In this document: positions 34,500-43,960 of the stretch, piece by piece
Layout: each line of letters opens with the position of its first letter
Position numbering within the stretch: position 1 is the stretch's first letter
Assembly: GCA_017438975.1 (NCBI GenBank)
Contig: JAFRUH010000029.1
Location: 1-64,000, forward strand
Origin: Bacteroidales bacterium
GTDB lineage: Bacteria > Bacteroidota > Bacteroidia > Bacteroidales > UBA932
DNA length: 64,000 bases
Reading direction: 5' to 3'
Notes under the pieces: model-generated
What the model was told of the DNA's origin: nothing
What the model saw: the letters and a program-made list of their open reading frames with translations, nothing else
Database searches by the model: none
Program-made: the position numbers and the translations under genes

Positions 34500-35991
34500 G
34501 GCGCTGCTCCTCGTAGCGGTGTCCGTCCTGTTTCCTGCCCTATCACGGGCCCAGTACCGCAGCGGGGCGGCCCCGGCCGATTCGACGGTGGTCCTGACCC
34601 TGGACGACGCCCTGAAGATCGCCCTGAGCGAAAATGTATCCGTCAAGGTGGCGGATATGGAGATCGAGCGGACGCAGTATGCCCGGAGGGGGACCTACGC
34701 CTCCCTGCTCCCGCAGGTCAACGGCACCGGATCCTACCAGCGGACGATCAAGAAACAGGTCATGTACATGGGCGGCGGTTCCGACGGAGAAGAAAGCGGC
34801 GGAGGCATGGGCAGCATGATGAGCGGCATCCTGGACCCGATCATGTACTATATCCAGCAGATCATGCTTGCGGGCGGATACCAGATCCCTCCCTATGTCG
34901 CACCGGAAAAACCGGATTCGGGTTCATCCGACAACGGTTTCGAGGTCGGCCGTATGAATACCTACAGCGGGGGCGTGAACCTCGCGATGCCGCTGGTCAA
35001 CGCCCAGCTCTGGGAGAGCCTCCGGCTCACGGGGGACCAGGTCGAACTCTCCGTCGAACAGGCGCGGGAGTCCCGCCTCGGTACGGTCGCGTCCGTCAAG
35101 CAGGCCTTCTACGCTGCCCTGATGGCCAAAGAGGCCTTCAATGTCTATAAAGAGGTCTATGAGAACGCGGTCGCGAATTTCCGCCAGACCGAGATGCGCT
35201 TCAACGCCCAGAAGGCGTCCGAACTCGATTTCACCCGTGCGAAGGCCAATGTCGCCAGCGCCATCCCGAACGTTTATAATGCGGAGAATTCTGTCATGCT
35301 CGCCCTCTGGCAGCTCAAGGCCGTGATGGGCGTCGACCTGGATATGAATATGGACATCGCCGGGACCCTCGGGGACTATGCGGACCATATGTTCTATGAT
35401 ATCCATTCCCAGGACGATCCGTCCCTCGACCGGAATACGACCCTCCGCCAGCTGGCGATCCAGGCCGAGATGCTCGCGAAGACGATCCGGACCCAGCAGT
35501 ATGCCTATCTGCCGACCCTTTCCCTCGCGGGCGCCTACAGCTACAACGCCATGACGGACGATTTCAAGTTCAGCAACTACCGCTGGACCCCCTATTCCTA
35601 TGTCGGCCTGCAGCTGAGCATTCCGATTTTCTCGGGTGGGAAACGCTATCACGACATCAAGCAGTCCCGGGTCCAGGCGGCCGAACTCGACCTCCAGCGG
35701 ATCAACGCGGAGCGGCAACTCAAAATCGGCATCCGCCAGAGCCTTTCTACGATGGAAACTGCGATGCGCACCTACGACGCCTCCCGCGAAGGACTGGCCA
35801 CGGCCGAAAAGGCCTATGAAATCGCCGAAAAATCCTATCAGCTCGGCGGAAGTACGCTGACGGACCTGAACAATACGCAGCTGGTGCTGACCCAGTCCCG
35901 CCTGGCCGTTTCCCAGGCTATCTACAATTTCCTGGTCGCCAAGGCCGGTCTCGAGCAGACGCTCGGGTATGATTTCAATGCAGAAAAATAA
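34483..35991 (+). CDS. TolC-family outer-membrane efflux protein
   Basis: This 502-residue trimeric channel subunit has a signal peptide ending LSRAQ. It shows two TolC repeats with long coiled-coil helices (VVLTLDDALKIALSENVSVK; VASVKQAFYAALMAKEAFNV; RQLKIGIRQSLSTMETAMRT; GGSTLTDLNNTQLVLTQSRL). A Gly/Met-rich loop at about 98-130 (MYMGGGSDGEESGGG, then PIMYYIQQIM) is an unusual insert in the first repeat. I chose the ATG at 34483, which overlaps tetR by 17 bases. 34492 is an in-frame alternative. Confidence 0.9.
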   Translation: MRRMNKALLLVAVSVLFPALSRAQYRSGAAPADSTVVLTLDDALKIALSENVSVKVADMEIERTQYARRGTYASLLPQVNGTGSYQRTIKKQVMYMGGGSDGEESGGGMGSMMSGILDPIMYYIQQIMLAGGYQIPPYVAPEKPDSGSSDNGFEVGRMNTYSGGVNLAMPLVNAQLWESLRLTGDQVELSVEQARESRLGTVASVKQAFYAALMAKEAFNVYKEVYENAVANFRQTEMRFNAQKASELDFTRAKANVASAIPNVYNAENSVMLALWQLKAVMGVDLDMNMDIAGTLGDYADHMFYDIHSQDDPSLDRNTTLRQLAIQAEMLAKTIRTQQYAYLPTLSLAGAYSYNAMTDDFKFSNYRWTPYSYVGLQLSIPIFSGGKRYHDIKQSRVQAAELDLQRINAERQLKIGIRQSLSTMETAMRTYDASREGLATAEKAYEIAEKSYQLGGSTLTDLNNTQLVLTQSRLAVSQAIYNFLVAKAGLEQTLGYDFNAEK

Positions 35992-36001
35992 AAAATCGTA
36001 T

Positions 36002-37042
36002 ATGAAAAGAATTTACATCCTTGCAGTTATAACTCTCGCGGCCGTTTCCTGCGGCAGCCGGGAAGGACAGAAAAGCGGAGTCGGGGAGCAGGTAGCCCCT
36101 TCGGAGGCGGTCGAGATCGTCCGTAACGTTGAGGTGACGGTCGCCACCTCCCGGGAAGTTTCCGACGAGAATACGTATTCCAGCACCGTCGAAGCGTACG
36201 CGACGAATAATATCATGCCCCAGCAGGGCGGACGCATCCGGAAGATCAACGTCGAGGTCGGCGATTTCGTGTCCCGGGGACAGATCCTTGCCGAGATGGA
36301 CCGGCTGCAGCTGGACCAGCTCAAGCTCCAGATCCAGAACGACGAGATCGAATATGCCCGCCTGAAGGGCCTTTACGAGCAGGGAGGCGTCTCCCAGTCC
36401 GATTTCGAGACCGCGGAACTCGGGTTCAAGCTCCGCAAGTCGAATTACGACAATCTTCTGGAGAACACGATCCTGCGCAGTCCGATTTCCGGCTTTGTCA
36501 CGGCCCGGAATTTCGACAAGGGGGATATGTTCGGGATGACCGCTCCGCTCTTCACGGTCCAGCAGGTCACGCCGGTCAAGCTCCTCGTCGGCATCTCCGA
36601 GAATGAATATACGAAAGTCAAGAAAGGCGATTCCGTTTCCCTGACCGTAGACGCCCTGCCCGGCCGTACCTTCACCGGCAAGGTCCAGCGCCTCTATCCG
36701 ACGATCAACCCGCTCACGCACACCTTCAATGCTGAGGTCCATGTCACCAATTCCGACCGGGTCCTCCGTCCGGGCATGTTCGCCCGGGTTACGGTCGTCT
36801 TCGGAACGAATGACCGCATCGTCCTTCCGGACCAGGCGATCGTCAAGCAGGAAGGCACCGGCCAGCGCTATGTCTATGTCGTCAACGAGGACAGCACGGT
36901 CAGTTACATCCCGGTCGGCGTCGGCCGCCATATCGGGAGCGAATATGAAATCACCGGCGGCCTCTCCGAAGGCCAGACCGTCGTCGTCAAGGGCCAGAGC
37001 GCCCTCCGTGACGGTGTGAAAGTCAACATCCTCAGCAAATAA
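36002..37042 (+). CDS. RND efflux periplasmic adaptor (membrane fusion lipoprotein)
   Basis: This 346-residue adaptor has a lipobox AAVSCGS (Cys17), a biotinyl-lipoyl-like half-motif (GGRIRKINVEVGDFVSRGQI) and a short coiled coil (about 100-150). It then has a beta-barrel (PVKLLVGISENEYTKVKKGD) and a membrane-proximal domain (GTGQRYVYVVNEDSTVSYIP). It links the RND pump to the TolC channel. I use the ATG at 36002. The gene is 10 bases after tolC and 6 bases before the pump gene. Confidence 0.92.
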   Translation: MKRIYILAVITLAAVSCGSREGQKSGVGEQVAPSEAVEIVRNVEVTVATSREVSDENTYSSTVEAYATNNIMPQQGGRIRKINVEVGDFVSRGQILAEMDRLQLDQLKLQIQNDEIEYARLKGLYEQGGVSQSDFETAELGFKLRKSNYDNLLENTILRSPISGFVTARNFDKGDMFGMTAPLFTVQQVTPVKLLVGISENEYTKVKKGDSVSLTVDALPGRTFTGKVQRLYPTINPLTHTFNAEVHVTNSDRVLRPGMFARVTVVFGTNDRIVLPDQAIVKQEGTGQRYVYVVNEDSTVSYIPVGVGRHIGSEYEITGGLSEGQTVVVKGQSALRDGVKVNILSK

Positions 37043-37048
37043 TCCGCC

Positions 37049-40000
37049 ATGAGTATCTACAGAACAGCCGTCAATAAACCGGTCACGACCGCGCTGATCT
37101 TCCTCGCGTTCGCGATCCTTGGCGTGTTCTCCCTGACCCGGCTTCCGGTCGACAACTTCCCGGATATCGAGTCGAACGTCATTATGGTCATGTCCTCCTA
37201 TCCCGGGGCCAGCGCCGAAGACGTGGAGAACAACCTGACCAAGGTCCTGGAGAACTCCCTCAATGGCGTTCCCAACCTGAAGGACCTGACTTCCAATTCC
37301 CGGGAGAACATCTCGATCCTGACCCTCCAGTTCCGCTACGGCATCGACATCGACGAAGCGACGAACGATGTCCGGGACAAGCTCGACATGGTCAGTCAGG
37401 CGCTGCCGGACGGGGCATCCACTCCGTTCATTTTCAAGTTCAGCGTCGATGACATGCCGATCATGATCCTGGCGGCGACCGCGGACCAGAGCGTTCCGGC
37501 CCTCGACAAGATCCTCGACGACCGTGTCGCAACCCCGCTCGCCCGCGTCTCGGGTGTCGGTACCGTTTCCGTCGCGGGTGCGCCGAAACGAGAGATCCAG
37601 GTCTATTGCGATCCGGAAAAACTTGCCGCTTACGGACTTACCGTCTCCACCCTGTCGCAGATCATTGCGGCGGAGAACCGTAACGTCCCTTCCGGCAGCA
37701 TCGATATCGGATCGGATACCTATTCGCTCCGGATCAAGAAAGAGTTCGGGGATCCCTCCGAACTGCTGAACGTCATCGTCGGCAGCTACGGCGGCAATGC
37801 GGTCTACCTCCGCGATGTCGCCCGCGTCGACGATACGCTCGAGGAGAAGTCCCAGGAATCCTATACCGACGGTGTCCGGGGCGCCCAGATCATCATCCAG
37901 AAGCAGTCCGGTTACAATACGGTCAACGTTATCCGTCAGGTCAAGAAGGAACTGAAAAAGATCAGCCGGGATCTTCCGACCGACATCAAGATCACGACGG
38001 TCGTCGACAATTCCGACAACATCCTCCGGACGATCAACTCCCTGAAGGAAACGATCATGATCACCTTCCTCGTGGTCATGCTGGTCGTTTTCCTCTTCCT
38101 CGGCCGGTGGAGGGGCACCCTGATCGTCGTCCTGTCGATCCCGATCGCCCTCCTCGCCTCGCTGATGTACCTTCTCGCGACCGGCAATACGCTGAATATC
38201 ATCTCGATGTCGGCACTTTCAATCGCGATCGGAATGGTCGTGGACGATGCCATCGTCGTCCTGGAGAATGTGACGACGCATATCGAACGGGGAGAAAAGC
38301 CGAAGGAAGCCGCCGTTCACGGTACCGCCGAGGTCGGCATCTCCGTCATCGCGTCGACCCTGACGATGCTCTGCGTCTTCATTCCGCTGACCATGATTTC
38401 CGGTATGGCCGGAATCATGTTCAAGCAGCTCGGATGGATCGTATCGATCATCATGATCGTCTCCACGACGGCGGCCCTGACCCTCGTCCCGATGCTCTGC
38501 TCGGTCCTTCTGACGAACAAACCGAAAACCGGAAAACTGTACAAGGCCTTCTTCACGCCGGTCAACCGCGTGCTCGATGCGATTTCGCACGGTTACGCCC
38601 GGCTGATCGCCTGGTGCATGCGCCATAAGGCGATCGTCCTCCTGGGAGCCGTGGTGATCTTCGTCCTCGTGCTTGCCGTCTACCTGCCGGGCATGAAAAC
38701 CGAGTACATGCCGAAGTCCGACCAGGGACGTCTGTCCGCTTCGATCGAACTTCCGATCGGGACCTCGCAGGATGTGACCCGCGACGTAGCCGCCCGCATC
38801 TATGAAAAAATCACCGGGGATGTTCCGGAGATCAAGGTGCTCAGTTACCGTTTCGGCCAGGCGGACACGGACAATGCCTTTGCGAGCATGCAGAACAACG
38901 GCACCTACCTGATTACGATGAACATCAACATCGGCAGTATGGAGGAGCGCAAGCGTTCGAATGTCGAGATCGCGGACATCATCCGCGCCGACCTCGCCCT
39001 CTTCCCGGAATTGAACCGGTTCAACGTGAACGAGGGTATGGGAATGGGCGGCTCCGCCAGCGTCCAGCTCGAGATCTACGGCTATGATTTCGAGCAGACG
39101 GAACGCCAGGCGCGCGAGGTCCGTGCGAAGATGATGGAGACCCCGCTCTTCGCGCAGGCGATCCTCAGCCGCGACCAGTACACACCGGAATACGAGGTTG
39201 ATTTCGACCGTCAGAAGCTGGCGCTCAACGGGTTGACCTCGACCGCCGCGGCGGCTGCCGTCAGCGCGGCGATGAGCGGATCCGTCATGTCCTTCTACCG
39301 GGAGGACGGCGACGAGTACAATATCCGCGTCCGCTATGCCCCCGAGTTCCGCCGGAGCACGGAAGATATCGAGAATATCCTCGTCTACAATGCCCAGGGC
39401 CAGGGAATCCGGGTCCGGGATCTCGGGTCCATCGTCGAGTCGAAGGTTCCTCCGACCATCCAGCGGAAAAACCGCGACCGGTACATCATGGTCACGGGCA
39501 TTGTCGGCAGGGGCCATGCGCTGAGCGAGGCAGTCGAGGGCGTGACGAAGATCATGGACGAGCAGCAGCTTCCGCCCGAAATGAGCTGGCGCATCGGCGG
39601 TGACTATGAGGACCAGCAGGAGATGTTCGGGGACATGATCCTCCTGATGCTCCTGATCATTATCCTGGTCTATATGGTGATGGCATCCCAGTTCGAGTCC
39701 TTCATGGGCCCGCTGGTCATCATGGTTTCGATCCCCTTCGCCTTCACGGGCGTCGCCCTCGGGAACATGGTCCACGGGATGGCGATCGGGATCATGTCGA
39801 TGATCGGTATCATCATCCTCCTGGGTATCGTCGTGAAGAACGGTATCGTCCTGATCGACTATACGATTCTCTGCCAGGAGCGGGGAATGGCGGTCCGGGA
39901 CGCTTCGGTAACGGCCGCCCGGAGCCGTCTGCGTCCGATCCTGATGACCACCCTGACGACGGTTCTCGGTATGCTTCCGATGGCCCTCGGTAGGGGAGAA

Positions 40001-40156
40001 GGCTCGGAACTCTGGAACGGACTCGGCGTAACGGTCGCTTGGGGTCTGAGCATCTCGACCCTGATCACCCTTGTCATCATCCCGGTCCTGTACTGCGGAA
40101 TTTCCGAGCGCCGGGAAAGAAGGAAAGCACGGAAAAATAACCAGGAGAAAATATGA
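37049..40156 (+). CDS. RND-family efflux transporter (AcrB/MexF type)
   Basis: This 1035-residue inner-membrane pump has the classic layout of twelve helices and two periplasmic loops. It begins VNKPVTTALIFLAFAILGVF and has RLPVDNFPDIESNVIMVMSS. Helix IV contains IGMVVDDAIVVLENV, whose paired Asp carries protons. GLGVTVAWGLSISTLITLV is in the last helices. The hydrophobic drug-type loops make multidrug or hydrophobic-compound export likely; there are no CzcA-type metal-site motifs that I can see. It ends overlapping the PII-like gene as ATGA. Confidence 0.95.
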   Translation: MSIYRTAVNKPVTTALIFLAFAILGVFSLTRLPVDNFPDIESNVIMVMSSYPGASAEDVENNLTKVLENSLNGVPNLKDLTSNSRENISILTLQFRYGIDIDEATNDVRDKLDMVSQALPDGASTPFIFKFSVDDMPIMILAATADQSVPALDKILDDRVATPLARVSGVGTVSVAGAPKREIQVYCDPEKLAAYGLTVSTLSQIIAAENRNVPSGSIDIGSDTYSLRIKKEFGDPSELLNVIVGSYGGNAVYLRDVARVDDTLEEKSQESYTDGVRGAQIIIQKQSGYNTVNVIRQVKKELKKISRDLPTDIKITTVVDNSDNILRTINSLKETIMITFLVVMLVVFLFLGRWRGTLIVVLSIPIALLASLMYLLATGNTLNIISMSALSIAIGMVVDDAIVVLENVTTHIERGEKPKEAAVHGTAEVGISVIASTLTMLCVFIPLTMISGMAGIMFKQLGWIVSIIMIVSTTAALTLVPMLCSVLLTNKPKTGKLYKAFFTPVNRVLDAISHGYARLIAWCMRHKAIVLLGAVVIFVLVLAVYLPGMKTEYMPKSDQGRLSASIELPIGTSQDVTRDVAARIYEKITGDVPEIKVLSYRFGQADTDNAFASMQNNGTYLITMNINIGSMEERKRSNVEIADIIRADLALFPELNRFNVNEGMGMGGSASVQLEIYGYDFEQTERQAREVRAKMMETPLFAQAILSRDQYTPEYEVDFDRQKLALNGLTSTAAAAAVSAAMSGSVMSFYREDGDEYNIRVRYAPEFRRSTEDIENILVYNAQGQGIRVRDLGSIVESKVPPTIQRKNRDRYIMVTGIVGRGHALSEAVEGVTKIMDEQQLPPEMSWRIGGDYEDQQEMFGDMILLMLLIIILVYMVMASQFESFMGPLVIMVSIPFAFTGVALGNMVHGMAIGIMSMIGIIILLGIVVKNGIVLIDYTILCQERGMAVRDASVTAARSRLRPILMTTLTTVLGMLPMALGRGEGSELWNGLGVTVAWGLSISTLITLVIIPVLYCGISERRERRKARKNNQEKI

Positions 40157-40446
40157 AAGCGATATTTGTAGCCTATAATCAGGCATATAACCAGGAAATC
40201 GTAGAAGTGCTCGAGGCGTGCGGCCAGCGGGGTTATACCGTATGGGAAGAGATCGGCGGCCGCGGCGGCGAAAATGGAGACCCGCATCTGGGGAACCACG
40301 CATGGCCGACCCAGAACCATGCGGTTTTCTCCGTCGTCGACAACGAAAAGGTGCCGGAAATCATGGACCTGCTCCGCCGCAAAGATGCGGATTATCCCAA
40401 CCTTGGCCTCCGTGCCTGGGTCCTCCCGGTCGAGGACGCGTTGTAG
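40153..40446 (+). CDS. Small PII-like (ferredoxin-fold) protein of the efflux operon
   Basis: This 97-residue protein reads as a beta-alpha-beta ferredoxin-like fold: MKAIFVAYNQAYNQEIVEVL, then GYTVWEEIGGRGGENG, a GNHAWPTQNHAVFSVVDNEK strand/loop, and a final LRAWVLPVEDAL. The T-loop-like insert rich in Gly and His (about 35-52) suggests binding of a small ligand or metal. The 4-base overlap with the RND pump implies equal expression and a possible role as a cytoplasmic sensor or modulator of transport, as PII-like proteins do for other transporters. Assignment is by pattern only. Confidence 0.6.
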   Translation: MKAIFVAYNQAYNQEIVEVLEACGQRGYTVWEEIGGRGGENGDPHLGNHAWPTQNHAVFSVVDNEKVPEIMDLLRRKDADYPNLGLRAWVLPVEDAL

Positions 40447-40470
40447 GAATTTAAATAATTGTTATATTTG
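40441..40470 (+). promoter_or_regulatory. Promoter of trxA
   Basis: TTG (40441-40443), a 19-base spacer and TATATTTG (40463-40470), 22 bases before the trxA ATG. Confidence 0.6.
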
Positions 40471-40492
40471 CAGATAATTAAAAGAGAACACC

Positions 40493-40807
40493 ATGGCAAC
40501 GATAGCTACCAATGCAACTTTTGACGAACTTCTCAAGGATGAGAAGCTTGTTATCGTGGACTTCTGGGCCGTCTGGTGCGGACCGTGCCGGATGATCGCC
40601 CCGATCCTCGACCAGATTTCCGAAGAGATGGCGGACAAGGTCTCTGTCGTCAAATGCAACGTCGACGACTGCGAAGATGTCGCGATGCGTTACCGCATCA
40701 TGAACATCCCGACCCTCCTCTTCTTCAAAAACGGCGAAATGGTCGACCGGACGGTCGGCGCCATGCCGAAAGCCGCCCTTGTTGAAAAAATTGAATCACT
40801 TTTATAA
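40493..40807 (+). CDS. trxA: Thioredoxin
   Basis: This 104-residue thioredoxin has the active site VDFWAVWCGPCRMIAPIL (Cys29, Cys32), cis-Pro in NIPTLLFFKNGE and the C-terminal helix. It is cytoplasmic (no signal peptide) and reduces disulfides in ribonucleotide reductase and other proteins. It is followed 10 bases later by a small barrel protein that shares its transcript. Confidence 0.96.
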   Translation: MATIATNATFDELLKDEKLVIVDFWAVWCGPCRMIAPILDQISEEMADKVSVVKCNVDDCEDVAMRYRIMNIPTLLFFKNGEMVDRTVGAMPKAALVEKIESLL

Positions 40808-40817
40808 TTAACTGAAA

Positions 40818-41447
40818 ATGAAAAAATTAGCTGTACTCCTTGTCGCTGCGGCGTCGCTTCTTTTCGCGGCCAATGCCCATGCGCAGTTCGGAATCATCGG
40901 AGGTCTGACCTCCTCCAACGCCAATATGAAAACGGTTGACGACGTCAAGGCCGTCAATCTGTATCATGCCGGTTTGACCTACAAGTTCGACCTCGGACTC
41001 GGTTTCGCCATCCAGCCGTCCGTCCTCTATCAGGTAAAGGGCGCCAAGACCGGCGATCTGAAGCAGGAGAATTCGCTCGATTCCTTCGAGCTCAAGACGG
41101 GATTCATCGAGATCCCCGTCGGATTCCAGTGGGGACCGGACCTCGTCGCCTTCCGTCCTTATCTTTTCGCCGAGCCTTTCATCGGTTATGCGATTACGGC
41201 CGCCGACAAATATGACGGAACGGTGAAGGAAGCCGCCAAGACCTGGGCCGACAACGCCCGCAACAAGATGGAATATGGCTTCGGCCTCGGCGCCGGCGTC
41301 GAGATCGCCCGCCATTTCCAGGTTTCCGCCCAGTATTTCTCGAACCTCGGCAAGGTCTTCAAGGGTGAGGAAGGAAACAGCTCCGTCCAGTCCCTCAAGG
41401 ACGTGAAGTTCCAGGGAGTCAAGGTTTCCCTCGCTATCCTTTTCTAA
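40818..41447 (+). CDS. Outer-membrane beta-barrel protein (PorT-like)
   Basis: This 209-residue protein has a signal peptide ending ANAHAQ. The body is short alternating strands, for example FGIIGGLTSSNANMKT, then LGLGFAIQPSVLYQVKGA and GFGLGAGVEIARHFQVSAQY, and it ends in VKVSLAILF with a terminal Phe. It fits the outer-membrane beta-barrel family common in Bacteroidota (PorT-like). Its role is unknown. Its stop overlaps the next start by one base (TAATG). Confidence 0.8.
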   Translation: MKKLAVLLVAAASLLFAANAHAQFGIIGGLTSSNANMKTVDDVKAVNLYHAGLTYKFDLGLGFAIQPSVLYQVKGAKTGDLKQENSLDSFELKTGFIEIPVGFQWGPDLVAFRPYLFAEPFIGYAITAADKYDGTVKEAAKTWADNARNKMEYGFGLGAGVEIARHFQVSAQYFSNLGKVFKGEEGNSSVQSLKDVKFQGVKVSLAILF

Positions 41448-41983
41448 TGGGGGAAAAGAAGGCAGTCATCTTCTGTTCAGCGAGTTACTCGATTGATCCG
41501 AAGTACAATGATGCAGCGCGTGAAGCAGTTCGCGCGCTGCATCGTTCAGGGTGGACTGTCGTCTCCGGCGGAACCGTCAAAGGGACCATGGGCGTAATCG
41601 CCGATGAATCGGTTGCCTGCGGCGGACGCCATATCGGGATTCTCCCGCGATTCATGGCGGATGTCCTCCATCCCGGTCTCAGCGAGGTCGTCTGGACCGA
41701 TACGATGGGCGCCCGCAAGAAGGAAATGCGGAAGGACGCGGATGTCGCCATCGCACTCCCCGGGGGGATCGGGACCCTGGACGAGGTCATTGAAACCCTT
41801 GTCCTGGCGAAACTGGGCCTCTTCCGGGGACGGATTTTCGCCCTGGACGTCGACGGGTTCTATGAGCCTTTCGTCCGGCTTCTGGACCATTATGTCGAGA
41901 CCGGGATGCTCGACGAGGGATCCCGCGCGATGATCCGGTTCCCGAAGACGGTGGAACGGATGATGGAGGAAATCTCGAAATGA
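41447..41983 (+). CDS. LOG-family protein (cytokinin riboside 5'-monophosphate phosphoribohydrolase-like)
   Basis: This 178-residue Rossmann-type protein has the LOG motif PGGIGTLDE and an upstream GARKKEM that replaces the usual RK-containing helix. SGGTVKGTMGVIAD corresponds to the nucleotide loop. Family members release the base from nucleoside 5'-monophosphates. The normal substrate in bacteria is not settled. It lies between the barrel protein and the polyprenyl synthase with 1-base and 4-base overlaps. Confidence 0.85.
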   Translation: MGEKKAVIFCSASYSIDPKYNDAAREAVRALHRSGWTVVSGGTVKGTMGVIADESVACGGRHIGILPRFMADVLHPGLSEVVWTDTMGARKKEMRKDADVAIALPGGIGTLDEVIETLVLAKLGLFRGRIFALDVDGFYEPFVRLLDHYVETGMLDEGSRAMIRFPKTVERMMEEISK

Positions 41984-42960
41984 GCGGAATCCGGGACATC
42001 AGGGCGTTTCTCGCGCCCCGTCTGGAAAGGACGGAGGCGCTGATCGCGGCTTCCCTCCGGAGCGATATCCGGCTCTTGGATGAAACCAACCGCAGCCTGC
42101 TTTCGCATTCCGGAAAAATGATCCGGCCGATGATCTCCCTGCTCTGTTCAGGAGCGGCCGGGGTCCCCGGAGAGGATTCGATCCGCTTCGCTGCCGCTAC
42201 GGAACTGCTTCATAATGCGACGCTTCTGCATGACGATGTGGTGGACGGGAGTCCGACCCGCCGCGGGCAGCCGACGGTCCTGTCGATCCTCGGCGGACCT
42301 GCTTCCGTGCTGATCGGGGATTTCTGGCTCGTCAAGTGCATCGGGTGCATCCTCGCGGCTGACCGGTACAGCGAAGAAGTGATCCGTCTTTTCGCCGGGA
42401 CCCTGTCGGACCTTGCGGAAGGGGAGATGCTCCAGCTTCAGAAATCCTCCGAATGCGACACGACGGAAGACGACTATCTTCGGATCATCTACTGCAAGAC
42501 GGCCTCGCTGTTCGTTACGGCCTGCCGGAGCGCGGCCCTCTCGGTCGGCGCGCCGGAAGCGGCCATGGAAGCCCTGGCTTCGTATGGACGCAACCTCGGA
42601 CTGGCTTTCCAGATCAAGGACGATATCCTTGATTATCAGGGCGGAGAGGCCCTCGGAAAGCCGACCGGGCAGGATCTTCGGGAACAGAAAATCACCCTGC
42701 CTCTGCTCTGCGCCCTCGCCTCCGTCCCGGAGGAAGAGGCCAGGCGGATCCGGAAGATCGTCTCCGGTCTTTCCGACCATCCGGAGGATCTCCCGGCCAT
42801 CTTCTCCTTCGTCCGGGAGCACGACGGTATCGCCCGGGCTTCTGCCAGGCTGGACCGGTATGTCGAGGCGGCGGTCCGCTCCCTCGATCCCCTTCCGGAT
42901 TCAAAAGAAAAATCGTATCTTTCAGAACTGGCCTTCTTCGTCGGGGCCCGTGAAAACTGA
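41980..42960 (+). CDS. Polyprenyl diphosphate synthase
   Basis: This 326-residue all-helical prenyltransferase has the first aspartate-rich motif LLHDDVVDGSPTRRGQ and the second KDDILDYQG. It makes long-chain all-trans polyprenyl diphosphate, probably the tail of menaquinone (IspB-like); chain length cannot be read reliably. It overlaps the LOG gene by 4 bases and is followed 6 bases later by holB. Confidence 0.92.
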   Translation: MSGIRDIRAFLAPRLERTEALIAASLRSDIRLLDETNRSLLSHSGKMIRPMISLLCSGAAGVPGEDSIRFAAATELLHNATLLHDDVVDGSPTRRGQPTVLSILGGPASVLIGDFWLVKCIGCILAADRYSEEVIRLFAGTLSDLAEGEMLQLQKSSECDTTEDDYLRIIYCKTASLFVTACRSAALSVGAPEAAMEALASYGRNLGLAFQIKDDILDYQGGEALGKPTGQDLREQKITLPLLCALASVPEEEARRIRKIVSGLSDHPEDLPAIFSFVREHDGIARASARLDRYVEAAVRSLDPLPDSKEKSYLSELAFFVGAREN

Positions 42961-42966
42961 CCGGTC

Positions 42967-43959
42967 ATGGAATTATCTGACATTCGGGGAAATGATGCCG
43001 TTGTCGGCGCCCTCCGGGGGATGGTCGACAGCGGGCGCATTCCGCACGCCCTGCTGCTTCATGAGAATGACGGCGGCGGAGCATTCCCGATCGCGCTCGC
43101 CTTCCTGCAGTATCTGTACGGTCCTTCCGGCCACCGTGTCGCGAAGCTGATCCATCCGGATGTCCATTTCGTTTTCCCTGTCGCCGGCAAGGACAAGCCG
43201 GTATCCGAACAGTTTATCCGGCCGTTCCGCGAGATGGCCCTCGCCAACCCGCTTTTCCGGGAAGGCGACCTTTATGCGGCCCTCGGATTCGAGGGGAAGC
43301 AGGGTCTGATTTCCGTCAATGAGTCGAAGTCCCTGCTGGACAAGCTGTCGCTCTCCGGAGTTGAGGGCGGCTACCGGTCCGTCGTACTGTACCTTCCGGA
43401 GAAGATGAACCAGCAGGCCGCGAATACCCTGCTCAAGATGGTGGAGGAACCGCCTGAGAAAACCCTGTTCCTCCTGATCACGCACGAGCCCGAGAAGGTA
43501 CTCGCGACGATTTTCTCCCGCTGTCTGTTCCTTCGGGTCATGCCTCCGTCCGTGGAGGACGAAATGGCCCTGGGAAGGCATCTGGACGGGGATTCGCAAG
43601 CCTACATGGACCTCTTTTCGGACCTGATGGGGGCCCTGCTGGAGAAGGATCTTCTCACGGCGCTCGAGACCGGAGAGGCGATTGCGAATCTGGAAAATAG
43701 GGAAAAACAGAAATCTTTCTGTAAATTTGCGTCGGAATGCCTCCGCTGGATCTTCCTTGTCCAGCAGGGACTCGGCCGGTTGGCGCGGGTCCCGGAGGAG
43801 TGGTCGGACGCGATTGCGTCTTACGCCTCCCGCTGCAGGAAGACTTTCCCTCGCGGAGCGGCCAGACACGTCGACAGGGCGGTGATGCTGCTGGAAAGGA
43901 ACGTCAACCAGCGAGTGCTGTTCACCGACCTCGTCAACCGGCTTTTTATGATCGTTTAA
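42967..43959 (+). CDS. holB: DNA polymerase III delta' subunit
   Basis: This 330-residue clamp-loader subunit starts MELSDIRGNDAVVGAL and has a degenerate nucleotide loop (LLHENDGGGAFPIALA), as expected because delta' does not hydrolyse ATP. It has the conserved NQQAANTLLKMVEEPPEKTL and SRCLFLRV. It forms part of the loader that places the sliding clamp on DNA. The PSP1 gene follows by 1 base. Confidence 0.9.
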   Translation: MELSDIRGNDAVVGALRGMVDSGRIPHALLLHENDGGGAFPIALAFLQYLYGPSGHRVAKLIHPDVHFVFPVAGKDKPVSEQFIRPFREMALANPLFREGDLYAALGFEGKQGLISVNESKSLLDKLSLSGVEGGYRSVVLYLPEKMNQQAANTLLKMVEEPPEKTLFLLITHEPEKVLATIFSRCLFLRVMPPSVEDEMALGRHLDGDSQAYMDLFSDLMGALLEKDLLTALETGEAIANLENREKQKSFCKFASECLRWIFLVQQGLGRLARVPEEWSDAIASYASRCRKTFPRGAARHVDRAVMLLERNVNQRVLFTDLVNRLFMIV

Positions 43960-43960
43960 G

